DNA from: Limosilactobacillus reuteri
GTDB taxonomy: Bacteria > Bacillota > Bacilli > Lactobacillales > Lactobacillaceae
Assembly (NCBI RefSeq): GCF_020784725.1
Contig: NZ_JAJGTZ010000026.1
Coordinates: 62,001 to 126,000, forward strand
DNA: 64,000 nucleotides
Reading direction: 5' to 3'
Shown here: positions 1 through 9,913 of the stretch, one piece after another
Layout: the number at the start of each line of letters is the position of its first letter
How positions within the stretch are numbered: position 1 is the stretch's first letter
Notes under the pieces: model-generated
The model's input: the letters and a program-made list of their open reading frames with translations, nothing else
What the model was told of the DNA's origin: nothing
Database searches by the model: none
Translations under genes and position numbers: made by a program

Positions 1-2043
1 GGTATCATGGCACACATCGATGCTGGTAAGACGACTGCAACTGAGCGGATTCTTTACTATACTGGTAAAATCCACAAGATTGGTGAAACCCATGATGGTG
101 CTTCACAAATGGACTGGATGGATGAAGAAAAGGAACGTGGTATCACTATTACTTCTGCAGCTACAACTGCTGTTTGGAATGACCACCGTATCAACATTAT
201 TGATACTCCAGGACACGTGGACTTCACTGTCGAAGTTGAACGTTCACTCCGGGTTCTTGATGGTGCCGTAACTGTTCTTGATGCGCAAGCTGGTGTTGAA
301 CCACAAACTGAAACCGTTTGGCGTCAAGCTGATGACTTTGATGTTCCTCGGATTGTTTTTGCTAACAAGATGGACAAGGTTGGGGCTAACTTTGATTATT
401 CTGTTCAAACTATTAAAGACCGTTTGAACGTTACTCCTCTCCCTATTCAAATGCCAATTGGTGCTGAAGATGACTTTATCGGTTTAGTTGACCTTGTTAA
501 GATGGTTGCCTATGTTTATGACGAAGATAAGCTCGGTACTAACTGGGATACTGTTGAAATTCCTGATGATATGAAGGAAGAAGCTCAAAAGCGTCATGAC
601 GAAATGGTTGAAACATTAGCTGATATTGATGATAACTTAATGGAAAAGTACCTTGAAGGTGAAGAAATTTCTGTTGACGAAATCAAAGCAGCTATTCGTA
701 AGGGTACTTTGGAAGAAAAGATCTTCCCTGTATTAGCTGGTTCAGCTTACAAAGATAAAGGTATCCAAATGATGCTTGATGCTGTTATCGATTACTTACC
801 ATCACCACTTGATGTTAAGCCTTTTGTTGCACATGATGCTGAGGGTAATGAAGTTGAATTAACTGCTGGAGACAACAAACCTTTCGCTGCTTTAGCATTT
901 AAGATTGCTACTGACCCATTTGTTGGTCGTTTAACATTCTTACGTGTCTACACTGGTTCACTTCAATCAGGTTCATATGTTCTTAATGCCACTAAGGATA
1001 AGCGTGAACGTGTTGGTCGTTTACTTCAAATGCACTCTAACCAACAACAAGAAATTCCAGAAGTGTTCTCTGGTGATATCGCTGCCGCTATCGGTTTGAA
1101 GAATACTACTACTGGTGATTCTTTAACTGATCCTGACAATCCACTTCAACTTGAATCCATGGACTTCCCAGAACCAGTTATTCAAGTTTCTGTTGAACCT
1201 AAGTCTAAGGCTGACCAAGACAAGATGGACAAAGGACTTCAAAAGCTTGCTGAAGAAGATCCAACTTTCAAAGCTGAAACTAACCCAGAAACTGGTGAAA
1301 CATTAATCGCTGGTATGGGTGAATTACACTTAGACATCATTGTTGAACGTCTTCGTCGGGAATTCCATGCTGAAGTTACTGTTGGTAAGCCACAAGTTTC
1401 CTACCGTGAAGCATTTACTAAGCAAGCAAGTGCTCAAGGTAAGTTCGTTCGTCAATCTGGTGGTAAAGGTCAATATGGTGATGTATGGATCGAATTTACA
1501 CCACTTAAAGAAGGGGAAGGATTCGAATTTGAAGATGCCATCGTTGGTGGTGTTGTTCCTCGTGAATTTATTCCTGCTGTTGAACAAGGATTAAAGGAAG
1601 CTATGCAAAATGGTGTTCTTGCAGGTTACCCACTTGTTGACATGCATGCTAAGCTTTATGATGGTAGTTACCACGAAGTCGACTCTAGTGAAGCTGCCTT
1701 TAAGGTTGCAGCATCATTAGCACTTAAGAATGCTGCTAAGAAAGCTGATCCTGTTATCCTTGAACCAATTATGAAGGTTGACATTGTTGTACCACAAGAC
1801 AACATGGGTGATGTTATGGGTCAAGTAACAGCTCGTCGTGGTACCATTGATGGTATGGAAGAACGTGGTAATGCTCAATTAATCCACTCATTTGTTCCAC
1901 TTTCTGAAATGTTTGGATACGCTACTGCATTGCGTTCAGCTACTCAAGGTCGTGGTACCTTCACTATGACTTTCGATCACTACTCAGCTGTTCCTAAGTC
2001 TGTTCAAGAAGATATTATTAAGAAAAACGGTGGCAATAACTAA
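1..2043 (+). CDS. fusA: elongation factor G, 5'-truncated by window edge
   Basis: Translocation GTPase that moves tRNA-mRNA through the ribosome. The reading frame is open from base 1 and begins at [12 protein letters not shown], the P-loop region, so roughly 15 N-terminal residues lie outside the window. Visible motifs are the G1 loop [13 protein letters not shown] (G2), DTPGHVDF (G3) and NKMDK (G4), followed by domains II-V up to a normal end. It is the last gene of the str operon and is followed by a strong hairpin terminator. Identification is secure; only the start is missing. Confidence 0.98.
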   Translation, partial: GIMAHIDAGKTTATERILYYTGKIHKIGETHDGASQMDWMDEEKERGITITSAATTAVWNDHRINIIDTPGHVDFTVEVERSLRVLDGAVTVLDAQAGVEPQTETVWRQADDFDVPRIVFANKMDKVGANFDYSVQTIKDRLNVTPLPIQMPIGAEDDFIGLVDLVKMVAYVYDEDKLGTNWDTVEIPDDMKEEAQKRHDEMVETLADIDDNLMEKYLEGEEISVDEIKAAIRKGTLEEKIFPVLAGSAYKDKGIQMMLDAVIDYLPSPLDVKPFVAHDAEGNEVELTAGDNKPFAALAFKIATDPFVGRLTFLRVYTGSLQSGSYVLNATKDKRERVGRLLQMHSNQQQEIPEVFSGDIAAAIGLKNTTTGDSLTDPDNPLQLESMDFPEPVIQVSVEPKSKADQDKMDKGLQKLAEEDPTFKAETNPETGETLIAGMGELHLDIIVERLRREFHAEVTVGKPQVSYREAFTKQASAQGKFVRQSGGKGQYGDVWIEFTPLKEGEGFEFEDAIVGGVVPREFIPAVEQGLKEAMQNGVLAGYPLVDMHAKLYDGSYHEVDSSEAAFKVAASLALKNAAKKADPVILEPIMKVDIVVPQDNMGDVMGQVTARRGTIDGMEERGNAQLIHSFVPLSEMFGYATALRSATQGRGTFTMTFDHYSAVPKSVQEDIIKKNGGNN

Positions 2044-2071
2044 TTATTGACATTGTGATCTCAAGTCCATT

Positions 2072-2105
2072 AAAAGGCTACAGTTTGATTACTGTAGCTT
2101 TTTTT
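2072..2105 (+). terminator. rho-independent terminator of fusA
   Basis: Perfect 8-bp stem GCTACAGT/ACTGTAGC (2077-2084 and 2091-2098) with a 6-nt loop, followed by seven T. It ends the str operon transcript just before the insertion sequence. Confidence 0.9.
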
Positions 2106-2112
2106 AGTAATA

Positions 2113-2120
2113 AAAAATTC
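2113..2120. repeat. target site duplication, left copy
   Basis: AAAAATTC immediately before the left inverted repeat; identical to 3635-3642. Confidence 0.9.
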
Positions 2121-2131
2121 GGTTCTACAAT

Positions 2132-2183
2132 ATCTGGTGTTGATATAGAAATATCACTTTCTATACCAATATCAGATTTTTGC
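2132..2183 (+). terminator. hairpin at IS left end, possible read-through blocker
   Basis: Imperfect stem-loop with ATCTG/CAGAT at the base and ATAGAAA/TTTCTAT at the tip (2132-2177), followed by a T-run. Placed between the left inverted repeat and the transposase, it could stop transcription entering from fusA. This role is inferred. Confidence 0.5.
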
Positions 2184-2258
2184 TTTTTAAACTAAAAAAG
2201 AGGCATGCCCTCTGATACAATGAAATCGCCAAATCACATAGTAAAGAAGGTAACCTCC

Positions 2259-3545
2259 ATGGATAATGATACAAGAATTCTCCTCAATTTAACAGACCCT
2301 CATTTAAATTTTCCTCATCATTGGCTTAAATATAAATCAATTAAAAAAGTTCGGGTGGCACAAATATCCTGTACCCTTTCTTATACACCACGGGCTTGTC
2401 CAAATTGTGGAGTCATTAATCGTGGTCAAATCTTAAAATATGGTTTTTATCAAGCTAAACACAAATATGGACAATTTAGGGCTCAACCATTGATATTGCT
2501 TGTTAATACCCAACGTTTTCAATGTCCTGACTGCCATACAACATTTAATGCGACTAGTTATCTTTTTGAAAAGCAACGGACAATTAGTCGTGATTTAAGG
2601 TGTGAAGTTATTCTTCGATTAACGCGAATTCAAACAATTAAAGATATTGCCCATGACTTGTTTATCAGTGAAGCTTCGGTCCAGCGGGTCCTTTTGGACC
2701 TCGCCGATCAATATAAACCGAATTTAAATTATCTACCAGAAACATTATGTATTGATGAATTTAAATCAATGCGGAGCGCTAAAGGCAAGATGAGTTTTAT
2801 TGCTGTTGATGGTGATCGAAGTTGTTTATTTGAACTCCTTGAAGATCGGCGATTACGTAGTTTATTTAAACACTATCAACAGTTTACGCGTCGCGCTCGT
2901 TGCCGAGTGAAATATCTAGTGATGGATATGAACGCTGCTTATGATCAACTAGTTAAAACAGTTTTTCCTTGTGCTCAAATTATTTATGATCGCTTTCATA
3001 TTGCCAAACACCTTAATGACACGATGAATCATGTGCGAATTCATGTCTTTAACCGTTTGCGAAAAGGCGATTCAGTGGAGCAGAAACAAGCTCGGCGGCT
3101 TAAACGTTATTGGCGGCTATTTCATCAAGATCGGGAAAATTTAAGTACAAAATTTTATTACGAAGGACGATATTTTAATCGCGTTGTTAATTCAATTATG
3201 ATCTTAGACTTAATGTTAGCGTATGACCGAGAGTTAAGAGCCACCTATAATTTTATTCAATCCTTGAAGCGTGCTTACAATCAACGTGATTTTACAACTT
3301 TCTTTCAATTGCTTAAACTTCGGCCAGACAGTGTCAGCCATTATACAATCCACCGTTGTCAGGTTTTAGCGCGCTATAAAGAGGGAATTAAGCGAGGCTT
3401 TGAGACGAAGTTCTCAAATGGTCGAACCAAAAGGATTAATAATCGAATTAAAACTATCAAACGAGTTGCCTGTGGTTATCGTTACTTTACGGCATTTAAA
3501 ACTCGAATTTATTTAATTATTGGCCACCAAATTCAAACTAACTAA
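2259..3545 (+). CDS. ISL3-family transposase, probably catalytically dead
   Basis: 428-aa transposase. Start chosen at 2259 (MDNDTRILLN) behind GAAGG; an in-frame ATG at 2205 lies upstream without a good ribosome site. N-terminal zinc finger has two Cys-x2-Cys pairs (CPNCG, CPDCH), then a helix-turn-helix (TIKDIAHDLFISEASVQRVL). The DDE core shows D in LCIDEFKSM and D in VMDMNAAY. The family motif SNGxxEGxNN reads SNGRTKRINN here: residue 391 is Lys (AAA, 3429-3431) where the catalytic Glu is expected, and residue 392 is Arg. Both differ from GAA GGG by single G-to-A changes. The frame is otherwise intact. Confidence 0.92.
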   Translation: MDNDTRILLNLTDPHLNFPHHWLKYKSIKKVRVAQISCTLSYTPRACPNCGVINRGQILKYGFYQAKHKYGQFRAQPLILLVNTQRFQCPDCHTTFNATSYLFEKQRTISRDLRCEVILRLTRIQTIKDIAHDLFISEASVQRVLLDLADQYKPNLNYLPETLCIDEFKSMRSAKGKMSFIAVDGDRSCLFELLEDRRLRSLFKHYQQFTRRARCRVKYLVMDMNAAYDQLVKTVFPCAQIIYDRFHIAKHLNDTMNHVRIHVFNRLRKGDSVEQKQARRLKRYWRLFHQDRENLSTKFYYEGRYFNRVVNSIMILDLMLAYDRELRATYNFIQSLKRAYNQRDFTTFFQLLKLRPDSVSHYTIHRCQVLARYKEGIKRGFETKFSNGRTKRINNRIKTIKRVACGYRYFTAFKTRIYLIIGHQIQTN

Positions 3546-3634
3546 AAAGAACCGCCACGAATGACGATTCTAACTAGACCAATTTAATTGGCGAAGATTC
3601 ATATTTGCGTATCAACACTACTTGACGTAGAGCC

Positions 3635-3642
3635 AAAAATTC
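3635..3642. repeat. target site duplication, right copy
   Basis: AAAAATTC immediately after the right inverted repeat; identical to 2113-2120. Confidence 0.9.
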
Positions 3643-3791
3643 AAAAGGCATTTTAATGAGTTTTATCAAAAGGAATAAATTACTTTTTAGTACATTAGAA
3701 AAATTAATGGTATTTTCGTATCGATAATTTCTAACTAACTTAGAAAAAATTTTACAAAAATATTTCAATTGAAAATATTCTAAAATTTCCC
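3643..3791. other. AT-rich spacer between IS and S10 promoter
   Basis: About 150 bases of AT-rich DNA, the rest of the original fusA-rpsJ intergenic region. No credible gene; the short open frame on the minus strand has no ribosome site or recognisable sequence. Confidence 0.7.
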
Positions 3792-3820
3792 TTGATCTAA
3801 TTACGTTTCTTTAGTATTAT
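3792..3820 (+). promoter_or_regulatory. S10 operon promoter
   Basis: TTGATC (3792-3797), 17-bp spacer, TATTAT (3815-3820). Predicted start of transcription near 3827, giving a leader of about 160 nt before rpsJ. It lies downstream of the insertion sequence and so is preserved. Confidence 0.75.
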
Positions 3821-3826
3821 GGATAG

Positions 3827-3980
3827 GTGCTTGAGCTTTGGAGGTAGATTTGCCTTACCCCCTATTAAGTGAAAGCTGCGAAGCGTTGATGCGGAAGGTT
3901 GCGACACACCCGGCCGCTTTGCCACAGGATGTGGCGGTAATTTCCGCGGAGCTAGTCAAATTTCAAATCTGACGAAGGAG
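3827..3980 (+). promoter_or_regulatory. structured 5' leader of the S10 operon
   Basis: GC-rich leader in an otherwise AT-rich region. Stems visible: GCGGAA (3891-3896) with TTCCGC (3942-3947), enclosing GCCAC (3921-3925) with GTGGC (3931-3935). Position directly before rpsJ fits a ribosomal-protein autoregulatory leader (L4 plays this role for S10 operons in other bacteria). No U-tract terminator follows, so control would more likely be translational. The ligand is inference. Confidence 0.6.
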
Positions 3981-3988
3981 GGAACATA

Positions 3989-4297
3989 ATGGCAAAACAA
4001 AAGATTCGTATTCGGTTAAAGGCTTATGAACACCGTATTTTAGATCAATCTGCTGATAAGATTGTTGAAACCGCTAAGCGGACAGGTGCTCAAATTTCAG
4101 GTCCTATTCCGTTACCAACTGAACGGACTATCTACACTGTTATCCGTTCACCACACAAATTTAAGAAGTCACGGGAGCAATTCGAAATGCGCACTCACAA
4201 GCGTTTAATCGATATTGTTGACCCAACACCTAAGACCGTTGATTCATTAATGAAGCTCGATCTTCCTAGTGGTGTTGATATTGAAATCAAGCTTTAA
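3989..4297 (+). CDS. rpsJ: 30S ribosomal protein S10
   Basis: 102-aa S10, the normal length, a 30S head protein that also serves as NusE in transcription antitermination. Begins [16 protein letters not shown] and has the family block SGPIPLPTE followed by [24 protein letters not shown] lies just upstream of the ATG. First gene of the S10-spc cluster, 48 bp before rplC. Confidence 0.99.
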
Positions 4298-4345
4298 TTG
4301 TTAGAATAAGAATAATACATAAAACATAAAATTGGAGGTGTACTC

Positions 4346-5005
4346 ATGACCAAAGGAATCTTAGGTAAAAAGGTTGGAATGACTCAAGTATTCACTGACA
4401 ATGGTGAATTAGTTCCAGTTACTGTTATCGATGTTACACCAAACGTTGTAATGCAAATTAAGACCGTTGAAAACGATGGTTACAGTGCTGTACAACTTGG
4501 TTTTGATGACAAGCGGGAAGTTTTGAGTAACAAACCTGAACAAGGTCATGCAGCAAAAGCAAACACGACCCCTAAGCGCTTCATCGGTGAAATCCGCGAC
4601 GCTGAATTAGGGGACATTAAAGTCGGAGACGAAGTTAAGGCTGACGTTTTCGCAGAAGGTGAAACTGTCGACGTTACGGGTACTACCAAGGGTCATGGTT
4701 ACCAAGGTAACATCCATAAGGATAACCAATCTCGTGGACCTATGGCACACGGTTCTCGTTACCACCGTCGTCCTGGTTCATTGGGTGCCATTATCAACCG
4801 GGTTTTCAAAGGTATGAAGCTTCCTGGTCGTATGGGTGGCAAGACTGTTACCATGCAACACTTACAAGTTGTTAAGGTTGACCTTGACAACAACGTATTA
4901 CTCATCAAGGGTAATGTTCCTGGTGCAAACAAGTCTTACGTAACTATTAAGAACTCAGTTAAGGCTAATACTAAGAAGAGCCTTAGCAAACAACACAATA
5001 AATAA
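4346..5005 (+). CDS. rplC: 50S ribosomal protein L3
   Basis: 219-aa L3, one of the first proteins to bind 23S rRNA, with a long extension towards the peptidyl transferase centre. Starts [16 protein letters not shown], the usual L3 N-terminus, and carries the central loop [14 protein letters not shown] and PGRMGG. GGAGGTG ribosome site. Followed 21 bp later by rplD. Confidence 0.99.
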   Translation: MTKGILGKKVGMTQVFTDNGELVPVTVIDVTPNVVMQIKTVENDGYSAVQLGFDDKREVLSNKPEQGHAAKANTTPKRFIGEIRDAELGDIKVGDEVKADVFAEGETVDVTGTTKGHGYQGNIHKDNQSRGPMAHGSRYHRRPGSLGAIINRVFKGMKLPGRMGGKTVTMQHLQVVKVDLDNNVLLIKGNVPGANKSYVTIKNSVKANTKKSLSKQHNK

Positions 5006-5026
5006 GAAGAAAGGAGGAAGTAAATA

Positions 5027-5650
5027 ATGACTAGCGTTAATTTGTATAAACAAGATGGTAGCCAAAACGGTACGGTTGAATTAAACGATGCAGTATTTGG
5101 TGTTGAACCAAATGAAAATGTTGTATTTGATGCAATTTTGCGTCAACGTGCTTCATTACGTCAAGGTACACATGCTGTAAAGAATCGTTCTGCAGTTAGC
5201 GGTGGTGGTAAGAAGCCATGGCGTCAAAAAGGTACTGGTCGTGCCCGTCAAGGTTCTATCCGGTCTCCACAATTCCGTGGTGGTGGTATTGTTTTTGGAC
5301 CTACTCCACGTTCATATAAGTACAGCCTTCCTCGTAAGGTTCGTCAACTTGCAATCAAGTCTGCCCTTTCCCAAAAGGTTCTTGATAACAGCTTTGTAGT
5401 AGTTGATGCATTAAACTTTGATGCACCAAAGACAAAAGAATTCGCTGATGTTATGGGTAACTTAAACGTTGCTGAAAAGACATTAGTTGTTGTTACTGAT
5501 GACGACAAGAATGCTGCTTTATCAGCACGTAACTTAGCTAATGCTACAGTTGTTACTCCAGCAGGTGTTAACATCTTGAACGTTGTTGATAACCAAAAGA
5601 TTGTTATCACTAAGTCAGCTCTTTCTCAAGTAGAGGAGGTGCTCGCATAA
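5027..5650 (+). CDS. rplD: 50S ribosomal protein L4
   Basis: 207-aa L4, an early-assembly 50S protein lining the peptide exit tunnel. The extended loop [19 protein letters not shown] is clear. In several bacteria L4 represses its own S10 operon through the leader, which makes the structured leader before rpsJ a possible target here. AAAGGAGG site; the stop overlaps the rplW start (TAATG). Confidence 0.99.
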
Positions 5651-5946
5651 TGGAAGCACGCGACATTATTTTACGTCCAGTAGTTACTGAAGCTTCAATG
5701 GCTGGTATGGACAACAAGCGTTACACTTTTGATGTTGATTTACGAGCAACTAAGACACAAGTTAAAAATGCTGTTGAAGAAATTTTTGGCGTTAAAGTTG
5801 TAAAAGTTAACATTATGAATGTAAAAGGTAAGTTAAAGCGCCAAGGTCGTTACGAAGGATACACTAAGCGTCGTCGTAAGGCTATTGTTACTTTATCTGC
5901 CGATTCAAATGAAATTAAGTTGTTTAACGACAACAACGAAAACTAA
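5650..5946 (+). CDS. rplW: 50S ribosomal protein L23
   Basis: 98-aa L23, located at the exit of the peptide tunnel where it docks trigger factor and SRP. Begins [16 protein letters not shown]; contains the family stretch [19 protein letters not shown] and the basic loop [13 protein letters not shown]. The start overlaps the rplD stop by one base, so the two are likely translationally coupled. Confidence 0.98.
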
Positions 5947-5970
5947 TCATTAAAAAAGGAGGAAAAAACA

Positions 5971-6816
5971 GTGGGAATTCGTAAATACAAAGCAACCACC
6001 AACGGTCGCCGTAACATGAACGGTTACGACTTCGCTGAAATCACGAAGACAACACCTGAAAAGTCATTATTGGCTCCGTTAAAGCACACTGCTGGTCGTA
6101 ACAGCTATGGTCACATTACTGTTCGTCACCGTGGTGGTGGTACAAAGCGTCAATACCGTATTATTGACTTTAAGCGAATTAAAGATGATGTTCCAGCAAC
6201 TGTTAAGGCAATTGAATACGATCCAAATCGTACTGCAAATATTGCTTTACTTGTTTACGCTGATGGTACTAAATCATACATCATCGCACCTAAGGGCTTG
6301 AAGGTTGGTATGACCGTTCAATCTGGTCCTGATGCTGATATCAAGGTTGGTAATGCTCTTCCTTTAAAGAACATTCCAGTTGGTACTGTTATTCACAATA
6401 TTGAATTAAAACCAGGTAAGGGTGGTCAACTTGCTCGTTCAGCTGGTGCCTCAGCTCAATTACTTGGTAAGGAAGAAAAATACGTATTAGTACGTCTTTC
6501 TTCTGGTGAAGTTCGTATGGTCCTGGCTACTTGCCGTGCTACTATCGGTACTGTTGGTAATGATGAACACGCCTTGATTATTAAAGGTAAGGCTGGTCGT
6601 ACTCGTTATGCTGGTCAACGTCCACACGTTCGTGGTTCTGTTATGAACCCTAACGATCACCCACATGGTGGTGGTGAAGGTAAGCAACCAGTTGGTTTAC
6701 CATCTCCTCTTTCTCCATGGGGTAAGAAGACCGTTGGTAAGAAGACCCGTTCACACAAAGCTCGTTCAAACAAGTTCATTGTTCGTGGTCGGAAGCGCGG
6801 TCCACATACTCGTTAA
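5971..6816 (+). CDS. rplB: 50S ribosomal protein L2
   Basis: 281-aa L2, needed for subunit joining and peptidyl transferase activity. GTG start behind AAGGAGGAAAA. Shows the RNA-binding KOW-like core and the conserved [13 protein letters not shown] segment near the C-terminus, which contains the functionally important His. Length is normal for Firmicutes. Confidence 0.99.
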
Positions 6817-6856
6817 TATTTATATACGTTCTAATACCCGAGAGGAGGTACACTAA

Positions 6857-7135
6857 ATGGGTCGTAGTTTGAAAAAAGGACCTTTCGCTGATGCTTCATT
6901 ACTGAAGAAGGTTAAGGAGCAAGAAGGTTCTGAAAAGAAGACTGTCATCAAGACATGGTCACGTCGTTCTACCATTTTCCCAAGTTTTATTGGTTACACA
7001 TTTGCAGTATATGATGGTCGGAAGCACGTGCCAGTTTACGTACAAGAAGACATGGTTGGTCACAAGTTAGGTGAATTTGTTCCTACTCGGACTTTCCATG
7101 GTCATGCTTCTGATGACAAGAAGACAGGTAAGTAA
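6857..7135 (+). CDS. rpsS: 30S ribosomal protein S19
   Basis: 92-aa S19 of the 30S head. Starts [10 protein letters not shown] and contains WSRRSTIFP and the end-block [22 protein letters not shown] site. Placed between rplB and rplV as in all S10 operons. Confidence 0.99.
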   Translation: MGRSLKKGPFADASLLKKVKEQEGSEKKTVIKTWSRRSTIFPSFIGYTFAVYDGRKHVPVYVQEDMVGHKLGEFVPTRTFHGHASDDKKTGK

Positions 7136-7152
7136 GGAGGGTGAAATAACAT

Positions 7153-7500
7153 ATGGCTGAAAACATTACGTCAGCTAAGGCTACTGCCAAGATGGTACGG
7201 GTTTCTGCTCGTAAGGTTCGTCTTGTATTAGATGCCATTCGTGGCAAGAGTGTTGCCGAAGCATTTGCTATTTTGAAGTTCACCCCTCGTGGTGCCGCTT
7301 CAGATGTTGAAAAAGTATTAAAATCTGCTGTTGCAAACGCTGAAAACAATTTCGACTTAGATCGTGCTTCATTGGTTGTAAGTGAAGCCTTTGCTAACGA
7401 AGGACCAACTCTTAAACGGTTCCGTCCTCGTGCTAAGGGTTCTGCTTCTCCAATTAACAAGCGGACTAGTCATATTACAGTGGTTGTTACAGAACGATAG
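7153..7500 (+). CDS. rplV: 50S ribosomal protein L22
   Basis: 115-aa L22 with a beta-hairpin that narrows the exit tunnel beside L4. Contains [18 protein letters not shown] and the hairpin tip region [12 protein letters not shown]. The Arg/Ala-rich hairpin is where macrolide resistance changes arise in other bacteria; nothing unusual is evident. The GGAGG for rpsC directly follows its stop. Confidence 0.98.
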
Positions 7501-7512
7501 GAGGAATGAATA

Positions 7513-8178
7513 GTGGGTCAAAAGATCAATCCTAATGGTTTTCGTGTTGGGGTCATTCGTGATTGGACTGCAAAGTGGTACGCTGACAAGGACTTTGCTG
7601 ATTACCTTAACGAAGACCTTCGAATCCGTAAGTATATTGAAAAGCGACTTGCTGATGCCTCTGTATCAACCGTTGAAATTGAACGTGCAGCTAACCGCGT
7701 AAACGTATCAATTCATACTGCCAAGCCAGGAATGGTTATTGGTAAAGGTGGTTCAGAAGTTGAAGCACTTCGTAAAGAACTTAACAAGTTAACTGGTAAA
7801 CGTGTTCACATTAACATTGTGGAAATTAAGAAGCCAGATTTAGATGCTCACCTTGTTGGTGAGAGTATTGCACGGCAATTAGAAGCTCGTATTGCTTTCC
7901 GTCGTGCTATGCGTGGAGCTATGCAACGTGCTATGCGTGCCGGGGCTAAAGGTATTAAAACTCAAGTTGCTGGTCGTTTGAATGGTGCAGATATGTCACG
8001 GATCGAATCATACTCAGATGGTACGGTTCCATTGCATACACTCCGTGCTGATATCGATTATTCTTGGGACGAAGCTAACACTACATACGGTGTTCTTGGT
8101 GTAAAGACTTGGATTTACCGTGGTGAAGTACTTCCTACTAAGAAGAACTCAAACAATGATGAACAAGGAGGGAAGTAA
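7513..8178 (+). CDS. rpsC: 30S ribosomal protein S3
   Basis: 221-aa S3 forming part of the mRNA entry channel. GTG start ([17 protein letters not shown]). KH domain with [12 protein letters not shown] around residues 75-86, then the S3 C-terminal domain. Very tight spacing to both neighbours (12 bp and 3 bp). Confidence 0.98.
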
Positions 8179-8181
8179 CAC

Positions 8182-8616
8182 ATGTTAGTACCAAAACGTG
8201 TAAAGCACCGTAAGGTTCAACGTGGTCATATGCGCGGTGAAGCTAAGGGTGGTAAAACTGTTACTTTTGGTGAATTTGGTTTACAAGCTCTTGATTCACA
8301 TTGGATTAGCAATCGTCAAATTGAAGCTGCTCGTATCGCTATGACGCGTTACATGAAGCGTGGTGGGAAAGTTTGGATTAAAATCTTCCCACAACTCTCA
8401 TACACTAGTAAAGGTGTTGGGGTCCGGATGGGTAACGGTAAAGGTGCTCCTGAAGGATGGGTTGCTCCAGTAAAACGTGGCAAGGTAATGTTTGAAGTAG
8501 GGGGCGTTTCTGAAGAAGTCGCTCGTGAAGCTTTACGTCTTGCCGGTCACAAGTTGCCAGTTCGCACTAAGATCGTACAACGTGAGGAAGTAGGTGGACA
8601 ATCTAATGAAAAGTAA
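8182..8616 (+). CDS. rplP: 50S ribosomal protein L16
   Basis: 144-aa L16, sitting near the A site and needed for tRNA accommodation. Starts [19 protein letters not shown]; carries the conserved [17 protein letters not shown] block. Its last codons overlap the rpmC start by 11 bases. Confidence 0.98.
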
Positions 8617-8812
8617 AGATTATGTACAAGAACTGAATGGATTAACCACTGATAAGCTACTTGACCGTGAAAAGGAACTGAAGGAACAATTGTTTAACTT
8701 ACGTTTCCAATTAGCAACCGGCCAGTTGGAAAATACTGCAAGTCTTAAGCAAGTACGCAAAGATATTGCACGGGTTAAGACAGTTCTTCGTCAACAAGAA
8801 TTAAACAAATAA
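8606..8812 (+). CDS. rpmC: 50S ribosomal protein L29
   Basis: 68-aa L29, a helical hairpin next to the tunnel exit. Start chosen at ATG 8606 ([10 protein letters not shown]), with GTAGGTGG upstream inside rplP; a GTG at 8594 is in frame but does not fit the family N-terminus. Contains [19 protein letters not shown]. It overlaps rplP by 11 bases, suggesting coupling. Confidence 0.97.
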
Positions 8813-8836
8813 GAATACGAAAAGGAGGATTAGCGC

Positions 8837-9103
8837 ATGAGTGAAGAACGTAATGCACGTAAGGTTTACCAAGGCCACGTTGTTTCTGATAAAATGGATA
8901 AGACTATCACTGTTGTAATTGATACTTACAAGAGTGCACCTATCTATGGTAAGCGTGTTAAGTACTCAAAGAAGTACTATGCTCACGATGAAAACAACGA
9001 AGCTAAGACCGGCGACACTGTACAAATTATGGAAACTCGGCCATTATCAGCCAAGAAGCGTTTCCGTCTTGTAAAGATTGTCGAAAAAGCTGCTACCCTT
9101 TAA
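8837..9103 (+). CDS. rpsQ: 30S ribosomal protein S17
   Basis: 88-aa S17, a primary 16S rRNA binder. Contains the signature [14 protein letters not shown] and the late block [23 protein letters not shown] site. Followed by a 69-bp AT-rich gap before rplN in which no clear terminator is seen. Confidence 0.98.
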   Translation: MSEERNARKVYQGHVVSDKMDKTITVVIDTYKSAPIYGKRVKYSKKYYAHDENNEAKTGDTVQIMETRPLSAKKRFRLVKIVEKAATL

Positions 9104-9172
9104 TTTAGCAGATAACTCTAAAAATTATTCGTATTCTAATTCTTATTTGTAAATGGAAGGAGGACATTAACC

Positions 9173-9541
9173 GTGATTCAACAAGAAAGTCGGTTGAAGG
9201 TCGCTGATAACTCCGGTGCTCGTGAAATCTTAGTTATTAAGATTTTAGGTGGTTCCCGAGTTAAAACAGGTAATATTGGTGACATCATTGTTGCTACTGT
9301 AAAGCAGGCAACACCAGGTGGCGTTGTCAAAAAGGGTGACGTTGTTAAGGCCGTTGTTGTACGGACTAAACATGGTATTCACCGTAAGGATGGTTCATAC
9401 ATTAAGTTTGATGAAAATGCCGCTGTTTTAATTAACAACGACAAGAGCCCTAAGGGTACCCGTATTTTTGGCCCAATCGCTCGTGAGCTTCGTGGAGACG
9501 ACTTCATGAAGATCGTTTCATTAGCTCCAGAAGTTCTCTAA
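9173..9541 (+). CDS. rplN: 50S ribosomal protein L14
   Basis: 122-aa L14, the usual length, at the subunit interface. GTG start behind AAGGAGG. Begins (M)[19 protein letters not shown] and contains [15 protein letters not shown], the L14 signature. First gene of the spc part of the cluster. Confidence 0.99.
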   Translation: MIQQESRLKVADNSGAREILVIKILGGSRVKTGNIGDIIVATVKQATPGGVVKKGDVVKAVVVRTKHGIHRKDGSYIKFDENAAVLINNDKSPKGTRIFGPIARELRGDDFMKIVSLAPEVL

Positions 9542-9576
9542 AGATTTTACCGAAAATAAGGAGGTGCACAATCAAC

Positions 9577-9885
9577 ATGTTCATTAAAACAGGTGATAAG
9601 GTTCGCGTAATCGCTGGTAAGGATAAGGGCAAAGAAGGTACTATTAAAAAGGTACTTGCTTCTCAAAACCGCGTTATCGTTGAAGGTGTAAATATTGTTA
9701 AGAAACACCAAAAACCAAGCAACTCAAATCCTAATGGTGGCGTTATTGATACAGAAGCTGCAATTAATGCTTCAAACGTAATGCTGATTGATCCTTCAAC
9801 AAATGAACCAACTCGTGTAGGTTACAAGTTCGTTGATGGTAAGAAGGTTCGTGTTGCGAAGAAGTCAGGTAAGACACTTGACTAA
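9577..9885 (+). CDS. rplX: 50S ribosomal protein L24
   Basis: 102-aa L24, an assembly initiator of the 50S subunit. The N-terminal KOW motif is clear ([19 protein letters not shown]). Preceded by AAGGAGGTG. Confidence 0.98.
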   Translation: MFIKTGDKVRVIAGKDKGKEGTIKKVLASQNRVIVEGVNIVKKHQKPSNSNPNGGVIDTEAAINASNVMLIDPSTNEPTRVGYKFVDGKKVRVAKKSGKTLD

Positions 9886-9913
9886 TTTTTAAGGAAGGGA
9901 GGAATAACTTCTA

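Larger units (their letters stand above)
2121..3634 (+). mobile_element. ISL3-family insertion sequence, complete, 1514 bp
   Basis: The ends are imperfect inverted repeats: the left end GGTTCTAC...GTTGATA (2121-2145) and the complement of 3610-3634 match at 18 of 25 positions. The element is flanked by a perfect 8-bp direct repeat AAAAATTC (2113-2120 and 3635-3642), the target duplication length known for ISL3. It carries one transposase gene. It sits between the fusA terminator and the S10 operon promoter, so neither operon is broken. The intact duplication suggests a fairly recent insertion. Confidence 0.93.

Noticed and set aside
3574-3768. 64-codon minus-strand frame across the IS right end
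   Set aside because: It spans the IS boundary and the target duplication, has no ribosome site, and is created by the insertion.
7083-7460. Antisense open frame over rplV/rpsS
   Set aside because: It lies wholly opposite two certain ribosomal genes and is a codon-bias artefact.
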